DNA of 59,282 bases from Flammeovirgaceae bacterium (GCA_012032815.1 JAAUQD010000004.1:1-59282), one strand, 5' to 3'; positions 28,630 to 38,008 are shown, counted from the stretch's first letter. Made by a program: numbers and translations. Notes: generated by a model not told the origin, from the letters alone.

Positions 28630-30310
28630 TTAAAAAAGTACTCCCTTCTCTCGGGGCTGAATGACAAGCTATATTTCCCCCAAGTTTTTGAAGCGTTTCT
28701 TTGACAATGTAAAGCCCAAGTCCTGAACCTTCGGAAGTTTCTACAGCCCGGAAGAACATATCAAATATTTTGTCCTGATGCTCAGGAGGAATTCCAATTC
28801 CATTATCAATGATTTGGATGGTAACAGATGTTGAATTCTGTTCAGCTTTTATTTTAACAAACTTATTTTTTTTGTTTTTATCCTGATACTTAATTGAATT
28901 GGTAATCAGATTGTTGAGAATTACTTTAACCCGGTTAGGGTCGGTATACACTACAAAATCATCGGGCATCTCAATTTGAAACTGAATTGCTTCTTTTGAC
29001 AGAAACTCAAATGATCCTATGATCTGATGAACCAGATCGCGCAAGTGAATCGGTTCATTCACTATTTCAAGCCGGCTGTTTCTGGAGTAGTCTGTGATTT
29101 CCTTGATAAATCCCTCCATGGTTATAATTCGCTTACGCATCAAATCAAAACAATGCGGTAAGTCATCAGGATTATCCGATTTTCTTGCCACTTCAATCAG
29201 TCCAAGCAACGAGCTCAGGGGCGCTCGCATATCATGAGAAGCGCTGTATACGAATCGATCCAATTCAGCATTGGTTTTGGCCAGTTCACTGTTTTTTTTG
29301 ATGAGTTCCTCCTCCGTTCTTTTTCTTTCGTGGATGTCAATGATTGAACCTACCACAACCTTTTGTCCATTTTGACTGTCACGAATGATGCCGCTATCCA
29401 GAAACCAGCGATAACTTCCTTCGTTGGTCTTCAGCCGCAGTTCATTCTGATACGGCCCCGTCCTGGATAAACTTTTTTGAATGGTCTCATTAGTCCGGGC
29501 AGCGTCATCGGGATGAACAAGCGAGATATAAAAACTAATGTCTATTGTACCGAGTTCGCCATTTTTGTAGCCTAATAACTCTTTCCATCTCGGACTTATA
29601 TAAATTTCATTGGAAGGAATTAGCCATTCATATATACCGGCTTTTGTACCTTCTACGGCCATCACAAAACGCTCCCGGCTGTGTTTTAATTCTTCCGAGA
29701 CATATTCCAGTTTTTTCTGATGATCGAGTAGCGTTGTCTCCGATTCGTGGTTCCTGGTAATAATAAAATAAATAATCAGTATGCTGGATGTCAACCCCAG
29801 GATAAAGTTGGTAATGAAATTTACTTTTAGGTGATAAGCCGACTGGTAGGGTGGTGGAATTGGAGACCAATCACCCAAAAAAGCCAGAAACCCAAGGACT
29901 AAAGAAATCGCTATAAAGAGATAGGCCCATTTTCTATTTTGATGACTAAAAAGTACGAGAGCTGTTGCGGAGGTGGTAACGAAAAAGATAAATACACCGC
30001 TGGCAGGATTATCGACAGCGGCAAAGAAATAAACCACCACATTAGAAATCACAAGGATGAGTATGGTGGCGGCTAAATATTTACGGAGCCGGTTTAACAG
30101 AATAATGAGGAAGGCCGCCAGAATGGTGAGGATATACCAAAAGATGAAAGTGCTTACTCCATTTACAGTATCAATAATGATATAGGTAACACATATGGCG
30201 GCTAACAAAAGCCCCAGCTGTCCACGTAACATAGCATACTTGTACGTAGATCGGGAGGTGATGTGGTCTTTTCCCAAAAGCAAATTTCGTAAGATATTGC
30301 CTGCGCTCAT
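28613..30310 (-). CDS. PAS-domain sensor histidine kinase, membrane type
   Basis: A 565-residue kinase. Five or six hydrophobic segments (residues 28-185) form a membrane sensor. A PAS domain (210-330) ends in the typical GSIIDIHERKR. The DHp helix carries YSASHDMRAPLSSLLGL with phospho-acceptor His359, and the ATPase domain has N-box NNLITNSIKY, G1 DNGIGI, F-box and G2 GSGLGLYIVKE. It is clearly paralogous to the two kinases at 42391-45008, sharing the ELDRFVYSASHD core. No response regulator is adjacent, so its output partner is unknown. Confidence 0.93.
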   Translation of the reverse strand: MSAGNILRNLLLGKDHITSRSTYKYAMLRGQLGLLLAAICVTYIIIDTVNGVSTFIFWYILTILAAFLIILLNRLRKYLAATILILVISNVVVYFFAAVDNPASGVFIFFVTTSATALVLFSHQNRKWAYLFIAISLVLGFLAFLGDWSPIPPPYQSAYHLKVNFITNFILGLTSSILIIYFIITRNHESETTLLDHQKKLEYVSEELKHSRERFVMAVEGTKAGIYEWLIPSNEIYISPRWKELLGYKNGELGTIDISFYISLVHPDDAARTNETIQKSLSRTGPYQNELRLKTNEGSYRWFLDSGIIRDSQNGQKVVVGSIIDIHERKRTEEELIKKNSELAKTNAELDRFVYSASHDMRAPLSSLLGLIEVARKSDNPDDLPHCFDLMRKRIITMEGFIKEITDYSRNSRLEIVNEPIHLRDLVHQIIGSFEFLSKEAIQFQIEMPDDFVVYTDPNRVKVILNNLITNSIKYQDKNKKNKFVKIKAEQNSTSVTIQIIDNGIGIPPEHQDKIFDMFFRAVETSEGSGLGLYIVKETLQKLGGNIACHSAPREGSTFLIKLPQ

Positions 30311-30426
30311 TTGTTTACTTGGGTTTCAAATTAGGGAATTGCAGCACAATAATTCATGCTGACGGACAACTCCTATGTAGTATTTGTATCACTTTCGAAA
30401 AAAAAGGAATTAAATTTCATGCAAAA

Positions 30427-30912
30427 ATGAAAATGAAGATGCGGATAGGTTTGGGGTATGATGTACATCAACTGGAGGTGAAAAAGGATTTTTGGCTCGG
30501 AGGCATAAAATTGAAGGCAGAAAAGGGTGCCGTTGGTCATTCTGACGCAGACGTTTTAATACATGCCATATGTGATGCTCTTTTAGGCGCTGCAAACCTT
30601 CGGGATATCGGGTTTCATTTTTCAAATACTGATGACCGCTGGAGAGGTAAGGAAAGTAGTTTCTTTTTAGCAGAAGTGGTAAAAATGTTGAGTGAAAACG
30701 GATGGCGGATTGGAAATATTGACTGCACCATTTGTCTTGAAAGACCAAAGATCAATCCGCATATTCCTGAAATGTGCAAGCTTCTGGCCGGTGTGATGAA
30801 CATTGATTCTAACGATATTTCCATAAAGGCTACAACCAATGAAAGCATTGGATTTGTGGGACGCGAGGAAGGTGTTGCTGCATATGCGATAGCGTTAATC
30901 GCTGCAATTTAA
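30427..30912 (+). CDS. ispF: 2-C-methyl-D-erythritol 2,4-cyclodiphosphate synthase
   Basis: A protein of about 161 residues that matches IspF, step five of the non-mevalonate isoprenoid pathway. It cyclises CDP-methylerythritol 2-phosphate with loss of CMP. Zinc ligands are in RIGLGYDVHQL (Asp and His) and GHSDADVLIHAICDALLGA. The C-terminal KATTNESIGFVGREEGVAAYA is the CMP-binding part. Three in-frame ATGs at 27, 33 and 39 (30427, 30433, 30439) all fit; family members usually begin one to four residues before RIG. The gene is followed six bases later by mnmD on the same strand. Confidence 0.94.
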   Translation: MKMKMRIGLGYDVHQLEVKKDFWLGGIKLKAEKGAVGHSDADVLIHAICDALLGAANLRDIGFHFSNTDDRWRGKESSFFLAEVVKMLSENGWRIGNIDCTICLERPKINPHIPEMCKLLAGVMNIDSNDISIKATTNESIGFVGREEGVAAYAIALIAAI

Positions 30913-30918
30913 TTTTTT

Positions 30919-31602
30919 ATGGAAGGAGTGAGTCTCATTACTACTTCTGATGGATCACACACACTATTAAATACCGTTCTGAATGAACCCTATCACTCTG
31001 TTCATGGAGCCTTGACAGAATCATTGCATGTTTTTATAAGTAATGGACTTGATGTTATTCTGAAAAGAGATTTACCCCTTGTCAGGATTTTAGAGGTGGG
31101 TTTTGGAACCGGACTTAATGCGCTCCTCACGTTGGGAAGGACACAACATTTTACAGCGCGAATTGAATACACGGCTATTGAAACTAATCCGGTTGATTTG
31201 TCATTGATCAAAAATCTGAATTTTATACAAGATCAACGTCTCAAAAAATTCCATAAGGAATTCATGGCCCTGCATGAAGCACCCTGGAATCGCTCAGCAT
31301 ACGTAACGCCACAGTTTGAGATCCATAAAATAAAAATTGGACTGGATGATTTTGAATCGTCTTCACAATTTGACTTGATTTATTACGATGCATTTGCCCC
31401 AAACAAACAGCCTGATATGTGGACTAGTGAGGCATTAGGCCGGGTAGAAAACTTAATGTCACCTAATGGAATTTTTGTAACGTATTGTGCAAAAGGGGAG
31501 GTGAAAAGAACATTGCGCTCGCTGGGGCTCACCGTTTACTCTGTGCCAGGGCCACCCCGCAAGCGTGAAATGATTCTCGCCAAAAAGATTCCGGCAATCT
31601 AA
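30919..31602 (+). CDS. mnmD: tRNA U34 methyltransferase MnmD
   Basis: A 227-residue SAM-dependent methyltransferase of the DUF752 family, corresponding to the methyltransferase half of MnmC. It methylates aminomethyl-2-thiouridine at the wobble position of tRNA. Marks are SVHGALTESLHVFI, the SAM site ILEVGFGTGLNALLT, and LIYYDAFAPNKQPDMWT with the conserved DAFAP. The FAD-dependent half of MnmC is absent, as usual in Bacteroidota. It lies directly after ispF and overlaps the convergent cyclo-ligase gene by four bases. Confidence 0.93.
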   Translation: MEGVSLITTSDGSHTLLNTVLNEPYHSVHGALTESLHVFISNGLDVILKRDLPLVRILEVGFGTGLNALLTLGRTQHFTARIEYTAIETNPVDLSLIKNLNFIQDQRLKKFHKEFMALHEAPWNRSAYVTPQFEIHKIKIGLDDFESSSQFDLIYYDAFAPNKQPDMWTSEALGRVENLMSPNGIFVTYCAKGEVKRTLRSLGLTVYSVPGPPRKREMILAKKIPAI

Positions 31603-32174
31603 AACGAATATATTTTCTCTGATGTAATGCAATAATTCAAAGCAACATCAAGCGTTGTTGTATCCTCAATTTTAACGACAGGCTGAAAAAAAGACAATCC
31701 GATTTTTTGACAGTCTGGTCTGCATTGAGCAAGAAATTTATCGTAGTAACCCTTCCCATAACCCACCCGATGTCCAGTTTGATCACAAATAACCATAGGT
31801 ACAATGACTACATCAATTTTTGAAACCTCTGCAGGTACGCCCTGTTGCGGCTCTTCAATTCCCCATTTGTTTTTTTTCAATTGATGCAATCCTTCAAAGA
31901 AGAAATGCTCCAACTCCTGACTTGTCTCATTTACCTTTGGAATCACTAAACGAATACCGGGGTATTCCCTTCGCAACCGGTCAATGATTAACCAGGTATC
32001 AGGCTCTCCCTTTGATGTAAGAGGAAGAAAAATGTGTAACACTTTAATGGCTGACAAATCAATGTGCGCAAAGAATTGATTGTAGAGTTGAAAGCTCAAT
32101 TGATCTCGTTGAGCCTGAGTGAGTGCTTTGCGTTTTTCAAGAAACTCTTTCCGATAGAAATTCTTGGAATTCAC
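31599..32174 (-). CDS. 5-formyltetrahydrofolate cyclo-ligase
   Basis: A 191-residue enzyme that turns 5-formyl-THF to 5,10-methenyl-THF using ATP. The N-terminal basic ATP motif is FYRKEFLEKRKALT, the middle has FLPLTSKGEPDTW, and the C-terminal signature GYGKGYYDKFL is present. Length is normal. It starts two bases downstream of the bshC stop on the same strand, which suggests a bshC-cyclo-ligase transcript. Confidence 0.94.
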   Translation of the reverse strand: MNSKNFYRKEFLEKRKALTQAQRDQLSFQLYNQFFAHIDLSAIKVLHIFLPLTSKGEPDTWLIIDRLRREYPGIRLVIPKVNETSQELEHFFFEGLHQLKKNKWGIEEPQQGVPAEVSKIDVVIVPMVICDQTGHRVGYGKGYYDKFLAQCRPDCQKIGLSFFQPVVKIEDTTTLDVALNYCITSEKIYSF

Positions 32175-32176
32175 AA

Positions 32177-33738
32177 CTACGGAATAAGAATGTTCATTTT
32201 GAAATCAAAGGGATCAAGGCCTTCCAAAAGTTTTTTAATAAATGTCGGGTCCTGCTGATAGAAGTTCAAAAAATTATTTACCCGTTCCTGGGGAGATCCA
32301 CCTGGAAAGAGCGTGTCTTTCAGCGCGGAGATTTGACCCAGCTTGTCGTGCTGAAATCTTTTTTCTGCCCGAATCATCTTTTTTTCAATTTTTTCCAAAC
32401 TGGATTGGATTCGTTTATGCTCCGCTTTCACCATGGGATCTAAAGTAGCATCTATTTTTTTAACCCGGTCCAGCAGCGAACTAAACAAGTCATTAGCAAG
32501 TTGCAATTCGTTAGCAATAGAAAGGTCATGCTGGGCATTGGTCTTCGTCCAATGTGTAAGCAATTCATCCTTTGGGATAAACAGGTCTGCAAGGGTCAGT
32601 TTTGTCTTTTCAAGCTTTCGCCACAATGGGGCATCAATGACCATCGCAAAATTTCGGGGCATCACGATGGGGAATGTAATTCCAAAATGATCGAAAGTAG
32701 ACTTTAATTGAAGCCAATAAACTACTTCTGCCGGTCCTCCAATGTAAGCTAGATTTGGGAGAATTACTTCCTGGTACACTGGACGCAGAATCACATTGGG
32801 ACTAAATTTTTCAGGTTCTTCAGTGATCAGTTTTTCAAATTCACTTGAGGAAAAATTCAAATCCGTATCAATAACCCTGTAGTGTCCATCCTGCTTTTCA
32901 ATTCTCGATCGAAGGCTTTTATCCAAATAAAAAAGATTTACCTCCCTTGCATGAACCTGAACAGAGTATCCAAGATGCTCTAGCTTTTTATTTTCTTCAT
33001 TCACTTTTTGTTTGGCGGAGTGAACCATCAAATCATCTTTTAGAACGGACGTGAAAAGATGTTTAAGGTCACGATGATCTGCATCAACGACAATAAGTCC
33101 CTCCTCGCCAAATAATTCATTCACGTAGTATCGAACAGCATCAGCTAAAGTTTTGTGTTGGAGATAGGCTGTTTTGAAAATGGAAGTTTCTCCCGGAATC
33201 TGCTCTGTAAGTTCCTTCAGTTCAGATGGGTCGAACCGTCCTACAGCTCCTGTTTGATTACTATTCCAAACATATTTCTTGCCGTCAAGTCTGAAATATT
33301 TTATTTCATCGAAATCATGATCCTCCGAAGCCATCCAATAGACAGGTACAAAGTGAAAATTGGGATACTGCTTTTTTAACTGTTTACAGATGTTAATCAC
33401 TGAAACAATTTTATAGATGAAGTAGAGCGGGCCGGTGTACAGATTTAACTGGTGGCCTGTGGTAATGGTAAACGTAGATTTTTCGCCTAGTTTGTTCAGG
33501 TTTTCCTCTACTTTGTGAGACCTGTCAATGTCTTTGTATTGTGATTGTAATGTGGAAACAAGAACCTGACGAGAATTATGATCAAACGATTTGTTTTTTC
33601 CTTCAGTTGATCCTCAAAAGCGGTAATGGATGGGAATCGATTATAAAATGATTTGAGCTGCTTGTTCTGACTGATGTAATCAAGAAAAAATCCGGAAAAA
33701 GAATGGGTATCTGAAAACGGAATTTTTTCAATTGGCAT
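32177..33738 (-). CDS. bshC: Bacillithiol biosynthesis cysteine-adding enzyme BshC (frameshifted)
   Basis: A restored 520-residue BshC, the last enzyme of bacillithiol synthesis, which adds cysteine to glucosaminyl-malate. The N-terminus at 33738 reads MPIEKIPFSDTHSFSGFF. The frame breaks at an A6 run (plus-strand T 33594-33599). A seventh A joins DQLKEK to NKSFDHNSRQVL and then TTGHQLNLYTGPLYFIYKI, the conserved first motif. VYWMASEDHDFDEI and IGGPAEVVYWLQLK follow, and a coiled coil near residues 440-480. Together with ytxJ in this window it shows that the organism uses bacillithiol as a low-molecular-weight thiol. Confidence 0.93.
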
Positions 33739-33816
33739 GGCAACAAACTTGGTAATTGAAAATCATTGCTCCAATAACGTCTTTTTTTGAGATAAAGTTG
33801 ACGAAAAACAGATGGA

Positions 33817-35127
33817 TTATGTCAGTGGTGCTCCCGTTAAATCAAATTCTGAAGCGTCTGTAATTTTTACATTCACAAAATCCCCGATTCGTAAGTGCTG
33901 GTTTGTTTTTACGATCACTTCATTGTCTACCTCAGGAGAATCAAATTCCGTCCGGCCAATATAACTTTCACCTTCCCTTCGGTCGATTAGCACTTTCAAT
34001 GTGCTTCCAATCCGCTTTTGATTGAGATCATACGAAATTGACTCTTGTAATTCCATCAATTGCTCCACACGTTCTTGCTTGATCTTATCAGGCACATCGT
34101 CAGCCATGGAATAAGAATGAGTATTTTCTTCATGTGAATATGGAAAAATTCCAAGTCGTTCGAACTTCGTCTCTTTAACAAAATCCATCAGCTCATTAAA
34201 TTCACTTTTTGATTCTCCCGGATGACCAGCGATCAAGGTTGTACGAATAGCAATCCCCGGTACTTTAGCTCGAATTGTTTTTAAAAGAGTTTCTGTTTTT
34301 TCCCGGGTTGTACCTCTTCGCATTAACTGCAACATTTTACTAGAGGCATGTTGAAGTGGAATATCCAAATAGTTACAAATCTTAGGCTCGTTGGCCATTA
34401 CATCCAGAACGTCCAATGGAAATCCTGTAGGAAAGGCATAGTGAAGGCGAATCCACTCTATGCCTTCAACTTTGCATAGTTGAACGAGCAATTCGGCAAG
34501 TTTTCTTTCCTTGTACAAATCCAACCCATAGTAGGTAGAGTCCTGGGCGATTAATAACAACTCGCGCGTTCCGTTTCTGGCCAGATGATGGGCTTCCTTC
34601 ACCAATTCTTCAATAGGTTTAGAAAGATGTTTTCCCCTCATTATGGGTATGGCACAGAAACTACAGGGACGGTCGCATCCTTCAGAAATTTTTAGATAGG
34701 CATAATGCCCGGGATTTGTGAGGATGCGCTCTCCCACTAACTCATGCTTGTAGTTGGCATTTAATTGTTTCAACAATCTTGAAAGGTCTCGTGTACCAAA
34801 CCACGCATCAACGTTTGGAATTTCTTTTTCCAAATCATCTTTATAGCGTTGAGACAAACATCCGGTTACATACACCTTTTCAACTAACCCCTCCTCCTTG
34901 GCATCAACATACCGAAGAATGGTATCAATTGATTCCTGCTTGGCGTTGTCAATAAACCCGCATGTGTTAATGACTACAATTTGTGAATCATCCATTTTCG
35001 ATTCATGGACGGCTTCAATATTATTACCCTTAAGTTGAGTCAACAGCACCTCTGAATCCACTACATTTTTAGAGCAGCCGAGCGTTACAATGTTGACCTT
35101 TACCTTCTTAGTTACACGTGTTTTCAA
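33817..35127 (-). CDS. rimO: Ribosomal protein S12 methylthiotransferase RimO
   Basis: A 436-residue radical-SAM methylthiotransferase that modifies an aspartate of ribosomal protein S12. Three domains are visible: the N-terminal UPF0004 domain with cluster cysteines 18, 56 and 90, the radical-SAM core with CDRPCSFC (Cys151, Cys155, Cys158), and a C-terminal TRAM domain (about 370-436). LDIPLQHASSKMLQLMRRG is a RimO/MiaB core pattern; the start KVNIVTLGCSKNVVDSE favours RimO over MiaB. It is divergent from the DUF6452 gene and has its own candidate -7 box. Confidence 0.95.
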   Translation of the reverse strand: MKTRVTKKVKVNIVTLGCSKNVVDSEVLLTQLKGNNIEAVHESKMDDSQIVVINTCGFIDNAKQESIDTILRYVDAKEEGLVEKVYVTGCLSQRYKDDLEKEIPNVDAWFGTRDLSRLLKQLNANYKHELVGERILTNPGHYAYLKISEGCDRPCSFCAIPIMRGKHLSKPIEELVKEAHHLARNGTRELLLIAQDSTYYGLDLYKERKLAELLVQLCKVEGIEWIRLHYAFPTGFPLDVLDVMANEPKICNYLDIPLQHASSKMLQLMRRGTTREKTETLLKTIRAKVPGIAIRTTLIAGHPGESKSEFNELMDFVKETKFERLGIFPYSHEENTHSYSMADDVPDKIKQERVEQLMELQESISYDLNQKRIGSTLKVLIDRREGESYIGRTEFDSPEVDNEVIVKTNQHLRIGDFVNVKITDASEFDLTGAPLT

Positions 35128-35146
35128 GTCGCGGAAAAGTGAACGG

Positions 35147-35154
35147 CAAAGTTA
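35147..35154 (-). promoter_or_regulatory. Candidate -7 box for rimO
   Basis: The minus strand reads TAACTTTG, an exact TAnnTTTG, 19 bases before the rimO ATG. No matching -33 element was clear. Confidence 0.4.
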
Positions 35155-35200
35155 CTAAAATTGAGAGGTAAGATAACCCTACGAGTCAAATCATAACCAG

Positions 35201-35208
35201 TATATTTG
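35201..35208 (+). promoter_or_regulatory. Candidate -7 box for the DUF6452/DUF6048 pair
   Basis: TATATTTG is an exact TAnnTTTG, 14 bases before the ATG at 35223. With the rimO box at 35147-35154 it would make a divergent promoter pair in a 95-base spacer. Confidence 0.4.
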
Positions 35209-35222
35209 CGAGATTAAATAGA

Positions 35223-35663
35223 ATGAAAAAGAGCGTTTCCTATTTTATGTTGGGGTGTATTTTTATATCGTGCCTGAGCGAAGCCGACTGTATCATTACC
35301 TATTCCAATGAAATTATCCTGAATATAAAAAGCAGTGTGGACGGTACATCAAAGACCGTGTTGTTTCAATCCGTCACACTTGAGGGGACGGGTCTTGTGT
35401 TTTATGAAAATGTTTCCACTAATCAATTGAAGCTTCCTGTCGATCCACAAGGAGATAAAGTGGTCATTAACTTAGATTTTGAAGGGAAAAATGAAATCCT
35501 TGAGTTTTCTTATATCAATACTCCACAATTGATTTCGCCCGACTGTGGAGCCTATAGTTTTATTCAGGATTTAAATGCCACATCGTTCACCATTTCAAAT
35601 GTTAGCATTGTAAATTCTGTTCTCTCAACTTCCGCAACGGTCAATGCTGAAATATTTATTTAG
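35223..35663 (+). CDS. DUF6452 family exported protein
   Basis: A 146-residue protein with a hydrophobic N-terminus and a cysteine at FISC (Cys17) that may be a lipobox. The pattern ADCIITYSNEIILNI, TLEGTGLVF, LPVDPQGDKVVINLDFEG and DCGAYSFIQDL matches the small Bacteroidota family DUF6452, whose function is unknown. The next gene, of the DUF6048 type, overlaps it by 20 bases, and these two families are regularly found as a pair. A joint role at the outer membrane or periplasm is inference. Confidence 0.8.
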   Translation: MKKSVSYFMLGCIFISCLSEADCIITYSNEIILNIKSSVDGTSKTVLFQSVTLEGTGLVFYENVSTNQLKLPVDPQGDKVVINLDFEGKNEILEFSYINTPQLISPDCGAYSFIQDLNATSFTISNVSIVNSVLSTSATVNAEIFI

Positions 35664-36301
35664 CTGCTTGCTTCTTGCTCTGACTATAAATGTAACGGGT
35701 CAGGAGCAAACACCGGACTCGCTGCACAGGTTTTCACCAACCGGTATTCGCTTTGGATTGGACCTCATTCCACCCATAAAGACGATGACCGATGATTCGT
35801 TTGCCGGTTACGAGTTCGTAGCTGATGTTGATTTCTATCGCTACTTCCTGGTAGTTGAATATGGAGGCTGGAGCAGAAATGAAGATGCATTGAATGGGGT
35901 TTATCAAAACGATGGAACGTATTTTCGAGCCGGTATCGATGTAAATTTTATAAAAGATGATCCTGATCAAAACGTTTTTTTTTCTGGGTATTCGATACGG
36001 CACATCCCGGTTTGATGAAAGCCTAACCTATACAGTATCCGATCCGAACTACGGAGATTTACTTTTCACAACATTCAATGATGGCCTTACCGGTTCATGG
36101 TTTGAGATTACAACGGGATTAAAAGTAAGAATCTGGAAAGGCTTGTTCCTTGGATTTACCGGACGATTTAAATTCGCGCCATCGGTAAAGGGAGACATTG
36201 AATTTATGCCGTATGATATTCCCGGGTATGGACTGGCATCAGAAAATACTTACTGGGGGTTTAACTATCAGGTCTTTTGGCGATTCCAGATCCGAAAATA
36301 A
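35644..36301 (+). CDS. DUF6048 family exported protein (frameshifted)
   Basis: A restored 218-residue protein with a signal peptide (LLLALTINVTGQ) and a beta-rich body resembling a small outer-membrane barrel, ending in the aromatic strand YWGFNYQVFWRFQIRK. The pattern PTGIRFGLDLIPPIKTMTDD and YRYFLVVEYGGWSR is typical of DUF6048. The frame breaks at a run of nine T (35975-35983); with eight, DPDQNVFFLGIRYGTSRFDESLTY is restored. It starts inside the end of the DUF6452 gene, so translation is probably coupled. Its stop is two bases from the convergent ftsY stop. Confidence 0.85.
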
Positions 36302-36302
36302 C

Positions 36303-37258
36303 TTACAGTTTCTTGAAAAGAGAATCTACAAACTCTTCTTTGTTAAAAACCTGTAAATCATCTACCTGCTCACCAACACCAATATATCGAACAGGGATTT
36401 TGAATTCATCAGAAATGCCAATAACCACGCCTCCTTTGGCGGTACCATCAAGTTTGGTGATGGCCAAACTCGTTACCTGAACGGCCTTCGTAAATTCGCG
36501 AGCTTGCACAAGCGCATTTTGGCCAGTACTCCCGTCCAAAACCAACATAATATCATGAGGGGCATCTGGAATAAGCTTTTGAATAACCCGCTGGATTTTC
36601 GAGAGTTCATTCATCAGGTTGACTTTGGTGTGCAAACGCCCCGCGGTATCAATAATAATAATGTCAGCGCCACTCTCAATTCCTGTTTTCACCGCATCAA
36701 AGGCAACTGCTGATGGATCGGTGTTCATTCCTTTAGAAACAACCGGAACGCCTGTCCGTTGCCCCCAAAGAATTAACTGATCAACTGCAGCAGCCCGGAA
36801 AGTATCAGCCGCGCCTAGTAAGACCTGTTTTCCGATTTTCTTGTATTGAGCAGCCAGCTTACCGATAGTTGTGGTCTTTCCCACACCATTTACACCAACC
36901 ACAAGTAGAACATACGGTTTAATGGAGGGTGTTTCAATCTGATGTGAATCTCCTGACTTATTCTCTGATAGCAGTTCAGCTATTTCTTCCCTCAGAATCC
37001 GGTCAAGTTCCTGGGTGCCTACATACTTGTCGCGTTTCACACGGTCCTGAATACGTTCAATAATTTTAAGGGTTGTATTAATTCCAACGTCTGAGGCAAT
37101 CAGTATTTCTTCCAGATCATCCAGGACGGCATCATCAACTGTTGATTTTCCGATAAGGACTTTCCAAGCTTTGAAAAAAATTCTCATTCGAGCTTTTCAG
37201 CCCTTTGTCGAGTGTTTTCTTTTTTTTCTTTAGAAAAAATGTTTTTAAGAATCGACAT
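36303..37258 (-). CDS. ftsY: Signal recognition particle receptor FtsY (two frameshifts)
   Basis: A restored 317-residue FtsY, the SRP receptor GTPase for co-translational membrane targeting. The G domain shows G1 GVNGVGKTTTIGKLA, DTFRAAAVDQL, DTAGRLHT, TKLDGTAKGG and the C-terminal GVGEQVDDLQVFNKEEFVDSLF. The N-terminal open frame looks cut (MRIFFKAWKVLIGKST). The true start is probably ATG 37258, giving MSILKNIFSKEKK. Two homopolymer corrections are needed: one A fewer in the run at 37220-37227 and one T fewer at 37174-37180 (plus-strand bases T and A). The result, KTLDKGLKSSNENFFKAWKVLIGKSTVDD, fits the NG-domain start of Bacteroidota FtsY. Confidence 0.93.
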
Positions 37259-37263
37259 AGGAG

Positions 37264-37295
37264 TTAAAATAAAAAAAGTCCCGATAAGGGACTTT
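37264..37295 (-). terminator. Rho-independent terminator of the rpmB-rpmG-DUF4295 transcript
   Basis: A perfect eight-base stem, AAAGTCCC (37275-37282) with GGGACTTT (37288-37295), and loop GATAA. On the minus strand it is followed by TTTTATTTT. It separates the ribosomal genes from ftsY, which starts six bases beyond. Confidence 0.85.
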
Positions 37296-37317
37296 ATTAT
37301 CCAACTGGGTTGGGGAA

Positions 37318-37472
37318 TTATTTTTTAGCCAAAGTATCTTTTACCAATTCGGCCGGCACAATTTCTTCCTTAAACGTATAGGCTCCCGTTTTATCTGATC
37401 GCACTGCGCGAATCACCTTTGCGTAATTTTTCCGTCTGTTTTTTTTAAACTAGCAACAACTTTCTTTGCCAT
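37318..37472 (-). CDS. DUF4295 family small protein (frameshifted)
   Basis: A restored protein of about 51 residues, MAKKVVASLKKTDGKNYAKV and then IRAVRSDKTGAYTFKEEIVP, ending KDTLAKK. This matches DUF4295, a small basic protein encoded next to L33 and L28 across Bacteroidota and possibly ribosome associated. The frame breaks at the run of five A (plus-strand T 37427-37431); a sixth A turns the premature stop into the family sequence. It starts two bases after the rpmG stop, in the same operon, and is followed by a strong terminator. It is too short and broken to appear as an intact open frame. Confidence 0.88.
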
Positions 37473-37474
37473 GA

Positions 37475-37657
37475 TTACTTAATTTCTTTGTGAAGCGTTT
37501 GTTTTTTCAAAATAGGATTGTACTTCTTCAGCTCAATACGCTCAGTTGTATTTTTCCTGTTTTTGGTAGTGATGTAACGACTCATGCCTGGCAATCCGGT
37601 TGCCTTATGTTCCGTACACTCTAAAATCACCTGAATTCTGTTTCCTTTCTTTGCCAT
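37475..37657 (-). CDS. rpmG: 50S ribosomal protein L33
   Basis: A 60-residue L33 protein. [17 protein letters not shown] and [21 protein letters not shown] are the family pattern. Only one cysteine is present, so this is the zinc-free (C-) form. It sits between rpmB (21 bases upstream) and the DUF4295 gene in the usual Bacteroidota order. Confidence 0.96.
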   Translation of the reverse strand: MAKKGNRIQVILECTEHKATGLPGMSRYITTKNRKNTTERIELKKYNPILKKQTLHKEIK

Positions 37658-37678
37658 CGTTTTTTACGATTAATTACA

Positions 37679-37918
37679 TTACATGGATAGGGTTCCTTTT
37701 TTGCGGGCGTCTTTCAATACAGCCGATATACCCTTTTTGTTTATGGTTTTCAGCGCATTGGCGGATAGTTTCAGTGTCACCCACTTCTCCTCTTCCGGGA
37801 TATAAAAACGCTTTTTGTGAAGATTAGGGTAGAACTTGCGCTTTGTTTTATTGTTCGCGTGAGATACGTTATTCCCTACTCTTGGTCTCTTTCCTGTTAC
37901 TTGACAAACCCTGGCCAT
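37679..37918 (-). CDS. rpmB: 50S ribosomal protein L28
   Basis: A 79-residue L28 protein: [41 protein letters not shown] and a basic C-terminus. The start at 37918 fits the family; the frame continues upstream by 22 residues without similarity. It is the first gene of the rpmB-rpmG-DUF4295 operon. A perfect palindrome lies 17-32 bases upstream of the start and could act in the leader. Confidence 0.96.
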   Translation of the reverse strand: MARVCQVTGKRPRVGNNVSHANNKTKRKFYPNLHKKRFYIPEEEKWVTLKLSANALKTINKKGISAVLKDARKKGTLSM

Positions 37919-37934
37919 AATTTCTCTGTTTTGC

Positions 37935-37950
37935 CCCTTTTTGAAAAGGG
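37935..37950 (-). promoter_or_regulatory. Palindrome in the rpmB leader
   Basis: CCCTTTT-TG-AAAAGGG is a perfect seven-base inverted repeat with a two-base centre, 17-32 bases upstream of the L28 start. It could be an operator or, with a larger loop, an RNA element for ribosomal-protein autoregulation. Neither is proved. Confidence 0.4.
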
Positions 37951-38008
37951 ACTGCAAATATCGCCAAACAGGGCAATTATCCAAAATGAACAGAGAAATC
38001 TGATGAAA

